Source: Marinospirillum sp031581385
Lineage (GTDB): Bacteria; Pseudomonadota; Gammaproteobacteria; Pseudomonadales; Halomonadaceae
Direction: 5' to 3'
NCBI RefSeq assembly: GCF_044810985.1
Contig: NZ_CP085242.1
Location: 248,001-312,000, forward strand
Length of the DNA: 64,000 bases
The notes beneath the pieces are model-generated. The model was not told where the DNA came from and did no database searches. It was given only the letters and a program-made list of their open reading frames with translations. The position numbers and the translations under genes were made by a program. Positions 53,318 to 61,897 of this stretch are shown here, one piece after another; position 1 is the first letter of the stretch, and each line of letters begins with the position of its first letter.

Positions 53318-54074
53318 AAGTAATGACACTATCAAAAAGACCTTCACGGTTGCTTTTATTCTGTGTCTGGTCTGCTCCGTCATTGTCTCCGGGGCAGCTG
53401 TAGCTCTTAAAGATCGCCAACAGGCGAACCAGGAACTGGATCGCCGCAGCAATATTCTTTTGGCGGCAGGCCTGATAGAGCCCGGTGAAGGAACACCGGA
53501 AAAGGTTGAAGAGCTGTTTGAACAGATCAATGTGCGGGTGGTGGATCTGCGTACCGGCGAGTTGACCGATGACGTGGACCCAGGTACCTATGAGCAGCTG
53601 CGAGCGGCCAGTGATCCGCAAACCTCTCAGCAACTGCAGGAAGACCCGGCCGGTATCCGTCGCCTGGAAAACTATGGTCTGGTTTACCTGGTTGGGGATG
53701 TGGACGATCCTGATCGCATCATCCTGCCGGTTCGTGGTGCTGGTCTTTGGTCCACCCTGTACGGGTTCCTGGCTCTGGAAGGCGATGCCAATACCATTGC
53801 TGGTCTGGGCTTCTATGATCACGGCGAGACGCCGGGTCTGGGTGGTGAAGTGGATAACCCCAACTGGAAGGCCCAGTGGCCTGGTAAGAAAGTTTACAAC
53901 CAGGATTCTCTGGACCCACAACTGGGTCTGTCCAAAAACCCCGGTCAGGAACATGAAGTGGATGCTCTTTCCGGGGCAACCCTGACTTCCAGGGGGGTCA
54001 CCAACCTGCTCCAGTTCTGGACAAGTGAAAAGGGCTATGGCTCTTTCCTGGCTAAATTTCGGCAGGGGGTATAA
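53310..54074 (+). CDS. nqrC: Na+-NQR subunit C
   Basis: NqrC has one membrane anchor near the N-terminus (VAFILCLVCSVIVSGAAVAL) and a periplasmic domain with covalent FMN. The attachment motif SGATLTS places the flavin on Thr224. Other family blocks are LKDRQQANQELDRRSNIL and the segment GLWSTLYGFLALE. Length 254 is normal. It is coupled to nqrB and is followed by nqrD after two bases. Confidence 0.96.
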   Translation: MSKSNDTIKKTFTVAFILCLVCSVIVSGAAVALKDRQQANQELDRRSNILLAAGLIEPGEGTPEKVEELFEQINVRVVDLRTGELTDDVDPGTYEQLRAASDPQTSQQLQEDPAGIRRLENYGLVYLVGDVDDPDRIILPVRGAGLWSTLYGFLALEGDANTIAGLGFYDHGETPGLGGEVDNPNWKAQWPGKKVYNQDSLDPQLGLSKNPGQEHEVDALSGATLTSRGVTNLLQFWTSEKGYGSFLAKFRQGV

Positions 54075-54076
54075 TT

Positions 54077-54745
54077 ATGGCGACTGAAACTCCAAAAACA
54101 GTTCTGACCGCTCCGATCTTCAAGAACAACCCCATTGCCCTTCAGGTACTGGGGGTCTGTTCGGCTCTGGCGGTCACCACCAGCATGCAGATCGCGCTGG
54201 TCATGACCCTGGCGGTTATCTTTGTAACGGCCTTCGCGAACCTGTCGGTTTCCCTGATCAGGAATCACATTCCCAGCAGCATCCGGATCATCGTGCAAAT
54301 GACCATCATTGCATCGCTGGTTATTGTGGTTGACCAGGTGCTCAAGGCTTTTGCTTATGACATCAGCCGTCAGCTTTCGGTCTTTGTCGGTCTGATCATC
54401 ACCAACTGTATCGTCATGGGCCGGGCTGAAGCCTACGCCATGAAAAATGGCCCAGGCATGAGTTTTCTGGATGGTATCGGGAACGGTCTGGGCTACGGCA
54501 TGGTTCTGATGGTTGTCGGCTTCTTCCGTGAACTCTTTGGTTCCGGCAGTCTGTTTGGCCTGCAAATCCTGAGTCTGTCCAAAGACGGCGGCTGGTATGT
54601 AGCCAATGGCCTGATGCTGCTGCCGCCTTCGGCCTTCTTTATTATCGGCCTGATGATCTGGGCGATCCGCTCCTGGGACCCGAAACAGGTCGAGCACGAT
54701 GAGTTCAAGATCCAAGCCAATACAAAACCCAGGGAGGTTTTATAA
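54077..54745 (+). CDS. nqrD: Na+-NQR subunit D
   Basis: NqrD is a six-helix membrane protein that, with NqrE, holds an intramembrane iron centre. The 222-residue protein matches the NqrDE/RnfAE family: NPIALQVLGVCSALAVT, the conserved Cys in SLIRNHIPSSIRIIVQ region and VGLIITNCIVMGRAEAYA. The symmetric motif with NqrE places one metal-binding Cys pair in each. It sits three bases before nqrE. Confidence 0.95.
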   Translation: MATETPKTVLTAPIFKNNPIALQVLGVCSALAVTTSMQIALVMTLAVIFVTAFANLSVSLIRNHIPSSIRIIVQMTIIASLVIVVDQVLKAFAYDISRQLSVFVGLIITNCIVMGRAEAYAMKNGPGMSFLDGIGNGLGYGMVLMVVGFFRELFGSGSLFGLQILSLSKDGGWYVANGLMLLPPSAFFIIGLMIWAIRSWDPKQVEHDEFKIQANTKPREVL

Positions 54746-54748
54746 GCC

Positions 54749-55369
54749 ATGTTTGAACATTATCTATCCCTGTTCATTACTGCCGTGTTTGTGGAAAACA
54801 TGGCTCTGGCCTTCTTCCTGGGCATGTGTACCTTCCTGGCTGTTTCCAAGAAGGTGGATGCGGCTTTGGGTCTGGGGATTGCGGTTATTGTGGTGTTGGC
54901 CATCACCGTCCCCGTCAACAACCTGATTTACAACCTGCTGCTGCGTGAAGGTGCGCTGGAGTGGACGGGTATTGCCGGAGCTGAAGAAATTGACCTCTCT
55001 TTTCTGGGTCTTTTGAGCTACATCGGCGTTATTGCTGCTCTGGTGCAGATTCTGGAAATGTTCCTGGACAAGTATGTACCTGCGCTCTACAACGCCCTGG
55101 GTGTTTTCCTGCCACTGATTACGGTCAACTGTGCCATTCTGGGTGCTTCCCTGTTTATGGTCGAGCGTGATTATGGCTTTGGTGAGTCAGTGATCTATGG
55201 CACCGGTGCCGGTGCTGGCTGGGCACTGGCCATCGTGGCTCTGGCCGGGATTCGGGAAAAACTCAAGTACAGTGACGTGCCTGCCGGTCTGCAGGGGCTG
55301 GGCATTACCTTTATTGTGGTTGGCCTGATGTCGCTGGGCTTTATGTCTTTCTCCGGCGTACAGCTGTAA
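54749..55369 (+). CDS. nqrE: Na+-NQR subunit E
   Basis: NqrE is the partner of NqrD in the membrane core. The 206-residue chain has six helices, with ENMALAFFLGMCTFLAVSKKV and FLPLITVNCAILGASLFMVER as characteristic segments that include the conserved cysteines. Both NqrD/E halves have opposite topology in known structures. It is followed by nqrF after 35 bases. Confidence 0.95.
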   Translation: MFEHYLSLFITAVFVENMALAFFLGMCTFLAVSKKVDAALGLGIAVIVVLAITVPVNNLIYNLLLREGALEWTGIAGAEEIDLSFLGLLSYIGVIAALVQILEMFLDKYVPALYNALGVFLPLITVNCAILGASLFMVERDYGFGESVIYGTGAGAGWALAIVALAGIREKLKYSDVPAGLQGLGITFIVVGLMSLGFMSFSGVQL

Positions 55370-55404
55370 GCCGCCCAAGAACAGGTTAACAAAAGGGTAT
55401 TAAT

Positions 55405-56640
55405 ATGGTTGACTCAACGATTATCCTGCTGGGTGTCGGCATGTTCACGGTGGTCGTGCTTTCGCTCGTCGCCGTGATCCTGGCCGCCCGCAGCAAGCTT
55501 GTAAGTTCGGGTGAGGTCACGATTGAAATCAATGGTGATCCTGAACACACCATTAGCACATCCGCCGGGGGCAAGCTGCTCAACACCCTGGCTGCCAATG
55601 GCATCTTCCTGTCCTCGGCTTGTGGTGGCGGTGGTTCCTGTGCCCAGTGCACCTGTAAAGTCATTGAAGGGGGCGGTGCAATTCTGCCCACCGAAGAATC
55701 GGCTTTCACCATGGGTGAGAAAAAGGCTGGCTGGCGTTTGTCTTGTCAGGTTCCGGTCAAGCAGGACATGAAAATTGAAGTCGATGAAGAGATTTTCGGC
55801 GTCAAGAAATGGACCTGTGAAGTGATTTCCAACCCCAACGTGGCCACTTTCATCAAGGAACTGACACTCAAGTTGCCTGAAGGTGAGGAAGTGGACTTCC
55901 GGGCCGGTGGTTACGTGCAGTTGGAATGCCCTCCGCATGAGGTGCATTACAAGGACTTTGATATTGATCCTGAATATCACCCTGACTGGGACAAGTTCAA
56001 TATCTGGAAGTACGTTTCCAAGGTCACAGAGCCAACGATCCGTGCTTACTCCATGGCGAACTACCCTGAAGAAAGAGGCCTGGTGAAGTTCAATATTCGT
56101 ATTGCCACTCCACCTCCCGGTAAGGACGACGTACCTCCCGGCATCATGTCCTCTTACGTTTTCAGCCTCAAGCCAGGCGACAAGATCGATGTGATGGGGC
56201 CCTTTGGTGAATTCTTTGCCAAAGATACCGATAACGAGATGGTCTTCATCGGGGGTGGTGCCGGTATGGCCCCCATGCGCTCGCATATCTTTGATCAGCT
56301 CAAGCGTATCAAGACCGATCGCAAGATCACCTTCTGGTACGGTGCCCGTTCACTGCGTGAAGCCTTCTATGTTGAAGAATTCGACAAGCTGGCTGAAGAA
56401 AACGATAATTTTGAATGGCATCTGGCGCTTTCAGATCCACTGCCTGAAGACAATTGGAAAGGCTACACTGGCTTTATCCATAATGTTCTTTATGACAACT
56501 ATCTGAAAGACCACCCTGCACCTGAAGACTGTGAGTACTACATGTGTGGGCCTCCCATGATGAATGCTTCAGCAGTAAAACTGCTCGAAGACATGGGTGT
56601 AGAGCCGGAAAATATTCTGCTGGATGACTTTGGTGGCTGA
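55405..56640 (+). CDS. nqrF: Na+-NQR subunit F (NADH entry subunit)
   Basis: NqrF takes electrons from NADH through FAD and a 2Fe-2S centre. The 411-residue protein has one membrane anchor (MFTVVVLSLVAVILAA), a ferredoxin domain with Cys73, Cys79, Cys82 and Cys114 (ACGGGGSCAQC and LSCQVP), and a ferredoxin-reductase domain. FAD-binding is marked by RAYSMANYP and NADH binding by FIGGGAGMAPMRSH. The C-terminal YYMCGPPMMN and LLDDFGG are complete. A strong terminator follows immediately. Confidence 0.97.
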   Translation: MVDSTIILLGVGMFTVVVLSLVAVILAARSKLVSSGEVTIEINGDPEHTISTSAGGKLLNTLAANGIFLSSACGGGGSCAQCTCKVIEGGGAILPTEESAFTMGEKKAGWRLSCQVPVKQDMKIEVDEEIFGVKKWTCEVISNPNVATFIKELTLKLPEGEEVDFRAGGYVQLECPPHEVHYKDFDIDPEYHPDWDKFNIWKYVSKVTEPTIRAYSMANYPEERGLVKFNIRIATPPPGKDDVPPGIMSSYVFSLKPGDKIDVMGPFGEFFAKDTDNEMVFIGGGAGMAPMRSHIFDQLKRIKTDRKITFWYGARSLREAFYVEEFDKLAEENDNFEWHLALSDPLPEDNWKGYTGFIHNVLYDNYLKDHPAPEDCEYYMCGPPMMNASAVKLLEDMGVEPENILLDDFGG

Positions 56641-56667
56641 TACAGCCTTGCAAGGGAATGCTTGATT

Positions 56668-56702
56668 AAAAGGGTTGTCTCAAGCCAGAGACAACCCTTT
56701 TT
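56668..56702 (+). terminator. Strong terminator between nqrF and nqrM
   Basis: A perfect 14-base stem AAAAGGGTTGTCTC/GAGACAACCCTTTT has a 6-base loop and ends in a T run. It lies 27 bases after nqrF and 22 bases before the nqrM ATG, so nqrM should be expressed less than the rest of the operon, by readthrough or from another promoter. Confidence 0.93.
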
Positions 56703-56724
56703 GTTATTGAGTGGAGATGAACTG

Positions 56725-56964
56725 ATGCAAATGTTTTTATTAACCCTGTTGGTTCTGGGTCTGATTGTATTGATTATGTCGGTCGGAGTGATTATGGGTC
56801 GCAAACCCATTGCCGGTTCCTGCGGTGGCATGAGTGCTCTGGGCATGGAAACAGAATGCGATGTCTGTGGCGGCAACCAGGAAATCTGCGAAACAGAACA
56901 ACAAAAAAACCAGGCCAAAAATCAGCAGGCCAAAGAACTGAGCTATGATGCCAGCAAGAAATAA
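56725..56964 (+). CDS. nqrM: Na+-NQR maturation factor NqrM (DUF539)
   Basis: NqrM is required to assemble active Na+-NQR and is thought to deliver iron to the NqrD/E site. The start at 56725 (MQMFLLTLLVL), after GTGGAG, gives 79 residues; an upstream ATG at 56662 lies before the terminator hairpin and is unlikely. One membrane helix (LTLLVLGLIVLIMSVGVIMG) is followed by the cysteine motif GSCGGM, then CDVCGG and EIC, matching the four conserved cysteines. It follows nqrF as in Vibrio. Confidence 0.93.
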   Translation: MQMFLLTLLVLGLIVLIMSVGVIMGRKPIAGSCGGMSALGMETECDVCGGNQEICETEQQKNQAKNQQAKELSYDASKK

Positions 56965-57062
56965 CCAGGGCTTGTGCACCAAAAGCCTTATTGTAAATAC
57001 CTGACTGCTGGGTCATCATTGCGCGAAAATTAAAGGCTAAAGACGAGAGGGGTAAACGATTA

Positions 57063-58457
57063 ATGGCAGTTTATAATTATGATGTGATCGTGATAGGTAC
57101 TGGCCCTGCCGGTGAAGGTGCCGCCATGAATGCCGCCAAACATGGTAAGAAAGTCGCCGTCATAGAACAACAGCAAATGGTCGGTGGCAACTGCACCCAC
57201 AAAGGCACCATCCCCTCCAAAGCCTTGCGCCATGCGGTCAAACAGATTATTCACTTCAACACCAACCGCATGTTTCGTGATATCGGCGAACCCCGTTTTT
57301 TCTCTTTTCCCAAAGTTCTTGAACGCTCCAACAGAGTCATTGAAAAGCAGGTGGCCCTGCGCACCGGTTTTTATGCTCGTAACCGCACCGATGTGTTTTT
57401 TGGAACCGCGCGCTTTGTGGACCCCAACACGGTGGAAGTCCGGGATCACCACAATGGCATTGAATTCATCAAGGCGGAAAAAATCGTCATTGCCACAGGG
57501 TCTCGTCCTTACCGCCCCAAAGACATCAATTTTGACCACCCGCGCATCTACTGCTCCGATTCAATTCTCAGTCTGTCCCACACACCCCGCTCCATCATCC
57601 TTTACGGTGCCGGTGTGATTGGTTGTGAATATGCCTCCATCTTCAGCGGGCTGGGTGTCAAAGTGGATTTGATTGATAACCGTGAGCGCCTGCTTTCTTT
57701 CCTGGATGATGAAATCTCGGATGGCCTAAGCTACCACCTGCGCAACAACGGTGTTCTGATTCGTCATAACGAAGAATACGAAAGTGTGGAAGTGGTCGAG
57801 CAGGGGGTTGTACTCAACCTCAAGAGTGGCAAAAAACTCAAGGCTGATGCTTTCATGTGGTGTAATGGCCGTTCAGGCAATACTGAAGAACTGGGCCTGG
57901 AAAATATCGGCTTGGAAGTCAACGGTCGCGGTCAGCTTTCGGTTGACGATCATTATCGGACATCCATTCCGCACATTTATGCAGCCGGGGATGTGATTGG
58001 CTGGCCCAGCCTGGCTTCTGCCTCCTATGATCAGGGGCGCTCTGCGGCAGCTGATTTTCTGGAAGAGCCTGCTTTCCGCTTTATTGATGATGTGCCAACC
58101 GGTATCTATACCATTCCTGAAATCAGCTCCCTGGGTAAAAGCGAACGCGAGCTGACCGAGGAAAAAGTCCCCTATGAAGTGGGTCAAGCTTTCTTCCGCA
58201 CCCTGGCACGGGCTCAGATTACCGGTGAAACCACCGGCATGCTGAAGATTCTTTTCCACCGTGAAACCCTGGAAATTCTGGGCATCCACTGTTTTGGTGA
58301 CCAGGCCTCGGAAATCGTGCATATTGGCCAGGCCGTGATGGCCCAAAAAGGCGAAGCCAACACGCTTAATTACTTCGTCAACACCACCTTCAACTACCCG
58401 ACCATGGCCGAAGCCTACCGGGTGGCGGCCATCAATGGGCTCAATCGGGTTTTTTGA
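57063..58457 (+). CDS. sthA: Soluble pyridine nucleotide transhydrogenase
   Basis: SthA reoxidises NADPH with NAD+ in the cytoplasm. The 464-residue flavoprotein belongs to the disulfide oxidoreductase family: FAD-binding GTGPAGEGAAMNAAKHG, the CTHKGTIPSKAL segment in which the second redox Cys is replaced (Cys44 remains, partner Thr), NAD-binding GAGVIGCEYASIFSGLG, and second FAD motif IYAAGDVIGWP. The lone Cys is the normal state in this subfamily. A GAGGGG site precedes the ATG. The 3' end overlaps a convergent gene by 17 bases. Close to nqr and cbb it may balance NADH and NADPH. Confidence 0.95.
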   Translation: MAVYNYDVIVIGTGPAGEGAAMNAAKHGKKVAVIEQQQMVGGNCTHKGTIPSKALRHAVKQIIHFNTNRMFRDIGEPRFFSFPKVLERSNRVIEKQVALRTGFYARNRTDVFFGTARFVDPNTVEVRDHHNGIEFIKAEKIVIATGSRPYRPKDINFDHPRIYCSDSILSLSHTPRSIILYGAGVIGCEYASIFSGLGVKVDLIDNRERLLSFLDDEISDGLSYHLRNNGVLIRHNEEYESVEVVEQGVVLNLKSGKKLKADAFMWCNGRSGNTEELGLENIGLEVNGRGQLSVDDHYRTSIPHIYAAGDVIGWPSLASASYDQGRSAAADFLEEPAFRFIDDVPTGIYTIPEISSLGKSERELTEEKVPYEVGQAFFRTLARAQITGETTGMLKILFHRETLEILGIHCFGDQASEIVHIGQAVMAQKGEANTLNYFVNTTFNYPTMAEAYRVAAINGLNRVF

Positions 58458-59334
58458 GGTAGCGATACACCCTAATGCTGGGCAGGAAGGGCTCTTCTTC
58501 CAGCCGCTTGTCTGAACGCTTGGCACGACTGCGTGTTTCCGGTGGTTGCGCAGGGGGCTGGTTGAAGGGAGGCAGTTGACGACTCTGACCGGGGTCAAGA
58601 ATAAACAGGGGCATGGCCATATTGATGGCTTTGCGGCTGGGTTCACCGGGGCGGGCATTCTGAAAAAACAGGTTGGCACGCATCAGGGGAGCCTGTTTCT
58701 GGACTTGGGCCAGGGGTTCATCACGTGCCAGGCCAGCCAGTTTTTTCAGTTGGATCTGGATGTGGTCAGCTTCTGTATCCATCTGCAAAAGCCGATATTC
58801 CGCTTCCTGAACAGTGATTCGTCGGATACTGCGGCCACTGGAATACCAGCTGAAACGCAATTGCTCCAGAGGCCGATCGCAACCGGGAATTTGCCGCCAG
58901 GCCTGCTTCAGATGCAAACGGGCCAGGCCCTGATCAGTCAGGTGAGCATGCAAGGCCGCATGACGCTCGGCCAGGCGTTTGCGGGCTTCGGGTAATTCAT
59001 CGGGCATTTCTTTGCGAATCTGATCCAGAGCGTAGGAAAAACCCACCTTGGCCTGATTGGTTTCCCCCAGCAACTGCCAGACTTTTTCCGAACAAACCAC
59101 CATGCCTGGATAGCTGCGTGTGACCCGGCCATCCTGCCCATCCAGATACCAGAGATCCAGCAGACTCGAGGCCAGTAATTCCCGGCTGGACTCAGTTAAG
59201 TTGGTTGAATCAGCACCCAGCATCCAGCAGGGGGCGGCCTCTTTCTGAATCTGTTGCTGTAATTTCTGCAGGCTGGCAACGAGTTGTTGAAAACTGCTGT
59301 CCAACTGGCTGATTAAACGATAGTGGGTGTTCAT
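58441..59334 (-). CDS. Tus-like DNA replication terminus site-binding protein
   Basis: This 297-residue protein resembles E. coli Tus (309 residues) along its length, judged by eye. Shared features are the N-terminal YRLISQLDSSFQQLVASLQK against YDLVDRLNTTFRQM, the central LEQLRFSWYSSGRSIRRITVQEAEYRLLQ against [23 protein letters not shown], and the end SIRVYRYLKKPD against IPRLHLYVAD. Tus binds Ter sites and blocks forks from one side. The family call is made from memory without a profile search. It is convergent with sthA and divergent from the lol genes. Confidence 0.75.
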   Translation of the reverse strand: MNTHYRLISQLDSSFQQLVASLQKLQQQIQKEAAPCWMLGADSTNLTESSRELLASSLLDLWYLDGQDGRVTRSYPGMVVCSEKVWQLLGETNQAKVGFSYALDQIRKEMPDELPEARKRLAERHAALHAHLTDQGLARLHLKQAWRQIPGCDRPLEQLRFSWYSSGRSIRRITVQEAEYRLLQMDTEADHIQIQLKKLAGLARDEPLAQVQKQAPLMRANLFFQNARPGEPSRKAINMAMPLFILDPGQSRQLPPFNQPPAQPPETRSRAKRSDKRLEEEPFLPSIRVYRYLKKPD

Positions 59335-59390
59335 ACCCTGAGTTTCCCTTACAATGGCGCACGGATTTATTTTAAGGATTTAACAGTTCA

Positions 59391-60629
59391 ATGGCTTCAA
59401 TACCGCTGCTGGTTGGTTTGCGTTACACACGCGCCAAGCGTCGCAATCACTTTATTTCATTCATCTCCCTGACCTCCATGATTGGCATGACCCTGGGGGT
59501 GGCTGTTCTGATACTGGTGCTGTCGGTGATGAACGGCTTTGATCGTGAACTCAGGCAGCGAATTCTGGGTATGGTGCCTCACTCGGCGATCAAAAACCAA
59601 CAGGAGTTCAGCAACTGGGAAGAAGTGGCTGCTGAAGTCAAACAGCACCCACGGGTGGAAGGAGTGGCTCCTTTCGTCAACTCTCAGGGGATGTTGATGC
59701 AAGGCGGGGAACACCGTGGCGCTCTGGTTTCCGGCATTTTACCGGAATGGGAAGGCCAGGTTTCCATTGTCGGTGAGCATTTGCAGCAAAGCGAATTAAC
59801 CGATCTGCAGCCCGGTGAGTTCAATATCATTCTGGGGGATATTCTGGCGCGTTTTCTGCGGGTTCAGCAAGGCGACCAGGTGACCCTCCTTATTCCCGAG
59901 GCTTCGATTACTCCAGCGGGGGTTTTCCCGCGTCTGAAGCGCTTTAATGTGATCGGCACCTTCAAGGTTGGGGCCGAGCTGGACAGCAATCTGGCTTATG
60001 TGCACCTGGAAGACATGCAGCGCCTGATGCGCAGCGGCAACAATATTGAAGGCCTGCGTCTGCAACTGGATGATCTTTTCCAGGCACAAAGAGTGACCCG
60101 CGAACTGGTCAACCAGTTGGGTTATCCCTACCGGGGGCAGGACTGGACTCAGACCCAGGGCAACCTCTTTCAGGCCATTCAAATGGAAAAACGCATGATC
60201 AGTCTGCTTTTGATGATCATCGTGGCTGTTGCTGCCTTTAATATTGTCTCCACGCTGGTGATGGTGGTGACCGACAAACAGGGAGACATCGCCATTTTGC
60301 GCACCCTGGGTGCCAGTCCCGGAACCATTATGGGCATTTTTATGGTGCAAGGCCTGACCATCGGGGTGGTTGGAACTCTGGTCGGTGTGGGGCTGGGTAT
60401 TTTGCTGGCCTTGAACGTCAGTGATCTGGTGCTCTGGATCGAAGCCGCCCTGGGTATTCAGTTTCTGGATGCCAATGTCTACTTCATCAGTTATCTGCCT
60501 TCGGAACTGCGCTGGGAGGATGTGCGTTTTATCACTCTGGCGGCTCTTGGCCTGAGTCTGGTATCCACCCTTTACCCGGCCTGGCGGGCATCACGAATTC
60601 AACCAGCGGAGGCTCTGCGTTATGACTGA
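59391..60629 (+). CDS. Lipoprotein-releasing ABC transporter permease (LolC/E or LolF)
   Basis: This 412-residue membrane protein starts with LRYTRAKRRNHFISFISLTSMIGMTLGVAVLILVLSVMNGFDRELR, cut here as the family's first helix, then a periplasmic domain (about 45-265) and three helices (LLLMIIVAVAAFNIVSTLVMVV and after). LolCDE releases outer-membrane lipoproteins from the inner membrane to LolA. Only one permease gene is beside lolD, whereas many relatives have lolC and lolE on both sides, so this may be a LolF-type homodimer. Its end overlaps lolD by 8 bases. Confidence 0.9.
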   Translation: MASIPLLVGLRYTRAKRRNHFISFISLTSMIGMTLGVAVLILVLSVMNGFDRELRQRILGMVPHSAIKNQQEFSNWEEVAAEVKQHPRVEGVAPFVNSQGMLMQGGEHRGALVSGILPEWEGQVSIVGEHLQQSELTDLQPGEFNIILGDILARFLRVQQGDQVTLLIPEASITPAGVFPRLKRFNVIGTFKVGAELDSNLAYVHLEDMQRLMRSGNNIEGLRLQLDDLFQAQRVTRELVNQLGYPYRGQDWTQTQGNLFQAIQMEKRMISLLLMIIVAVAAFNIVSTLVMVVTDKQGDIAILRTLGASPGTIMGIFMVQGLTIGVVGTLVGVGLGILLALNVSDLVLWIEAALGIQFLDANVYFISYLPSELRWEDVRFITLAALGLSLVSTLYPAWRASRIQPAEALRYD

Positions 60630-61317
60630 TACAAGCCAACAGCCGGTACTGACCTGTCAGGGGCTACGCAAAACCTATACCGAAGGGCCGCAGGAGGTTA
60701 CGGTTCTGGATGGCATTGATCTTGAGGTTTTTTCCGGTGAGCGCCTGGCCGTGGTGGGCAGTTCCGGGTCTGGTAAAACCACCCTGCTGAATCTGCTGGG
60801 CGGACTGGATCTGGCCACGGCAGGGCAGGTGAGCCTGGCTGGAAAGGACTATGCTTCCATGAATGAAAAACAGCGCGGGCATTGGCGCAACCACAAGCTG
60901 GGTTTTGTTTACCAGTTCCACCACTTGCTTCCGGAATTCACCGCCCTGGAAAATGCCGCCATGCCTCTGTTGATTCGTGGCGTGAAGATGGCACAGGCAA
61001 AGCGTGAAGCCATGCAGCTACTGACCCGAGTCAAGGTGGAACAGCGGGCCAGCCATAAACCGGCGGAATTATCCGGGGGTGAGCGGCAGCGGGTTGCTCT
61101 GGCTCGTGCCCTGGTGGCAAAACCGGCTTGCGTGCTGCTGGATGAACCCACCGGCAATCTGGATCAGCACACCGGCGAAGAAGTTCAGGAATTGATTCGA
61201 GAGCTGGCCGAGGATTCAGGCACCGCTTTTATCGTGGTCACTCACGATCTGCAGTTAGCGCAAAAACAGCAGCGGATTCTGAAACTGGAAAATGGACAAC
61301 TGCTGGAGGCTACTTAG
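60622..61317 (+). CDS. lolD: Lipoprotein-releasing ABC transporter ATPase LolD
   Basis: LolD powers lipoprotein release. The 231-residue ATPase has Walker A GSSGSGKTTLL, the LolD-type Q-loop region FVYQFHHLLPEFTALENAAMP, signature LSGGERQRVALARAL, Walker B VLLDEPTGNLD and H-loop VTHD. The start overlaps the permease gene by 8 bases and the end overlaps the convergent DUF2062 gene by 8 bases. No second permease follows. Confidence 0.95.
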   Translation: MTDTSQQPVLTCQGLRKTYTEGPQEVTVLDGIDLEVFSGERLAVVGSSGSGKTTLLNLLGGLDLATAGQVSLAGKDYASMNEKQRGHWRNHKLGFVYQFHHLLPEFTALENAAMPLLIRGVKMAQAKREAMQLLTRVKVEQRASHKPAELSGGERQRVALARALVAKPACVLLDEPTGNLDQHTGEEVQELIRELAEDSGTAFIVVTHDLQLAQKQQRILKLENGQLLEAT

Positions 61318-61861
61318 CCTCTGAGTCTGCTTCCGGGGGCGGCGGCAAGCGTTTCATGCGCATCCGCCGTTTCCATTGCATGGAAACATACCAGCGCCAC
61401 ACCAGCCTCACACCGATATTCGATAGCAGCGAAGCTATCGCACCCAGCAAAACAGACCCCAGCAACAGGGGCTGCCAGATTTGTCCAAAGCGATTGATCA
61501 CCCACTCCAACATGCCATCGGTATTTGGTGGCTGCAGAGGCACATCCATAAGCCAACTGCCCAGCAAATAAGAAACATAGAACATGCCCGGCATGGTTAA
61601 GGGATTGCTGACCCAGACCAGACCCACAGCAATGGGAAGATTGACGCGGAACAAAATAGCCAGAAATGCAGCTGCTATCATCTGAAACGGCATGGGGATA
61701 AACGCAAAAAACAACCCGATGCTGAAAGCACCGCCTACGCTGCGCCGGGTCAGAGTCCAGAGACTGGGGTCAGCCAGATGCTCGGATAAAAACCCCAGGG
61801 ACTTCTGGCCCCTTAGCTTTTCGGGCTTGGGTAGGTAGCGTTTAATAAATTTGCGAGGCAT
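61310..61861 (-). CDS. DUF2062 membrane protein
   Basis: This 183-residue protein belongs to the DUF2062 family of small membrane proteins with unknown function. The core is SVGGAFSIGLFFAFIPMPFQMIAAAFLAILFRVNLPIAVGLVWVSNPLTM, of which the segment IPMPFQM and SNPLTMPGMFY are the family marks. A third helix occurs near LLLGSVLLGAIASLL. The basic tail ends RMRMKRLPPPP. It is divergent from comEC, with 36 bases between the starts, an arrangement also known from Pseudomonas. Confidence 0.88.
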   Translation of the reverse strand: MPRKFIKRYLPKPEKLRGQKSLGFLSEHLADPSLWTLTRRSVGGAFSIGLFFAFIPMPFQMIAAAFLAILFRVNLPIAVGLVWVSNPLTMPGMFYVSYLLGSWLMDVPLQPPNTDGMLEWVINRFGQIWQPLLLGSVLLGAIASLLSNIGVRLVWRWYVSMQWKRRMRMKRLPPPPEADSEAK

Positions 61862-61897
61862 TTCCTGAACTGAACCCTCCTGAGAAGTGGGCGTATT

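Noticed and set aside
51914..53530. Long minus-strand open frame (538 codons) opposite nqrB
   Set aside because: It lies antisense to a clear NqrB with all family motifs, is rich in His, Gln and Gly as expected from a reversed membrane protein, and has no recognisable domain.
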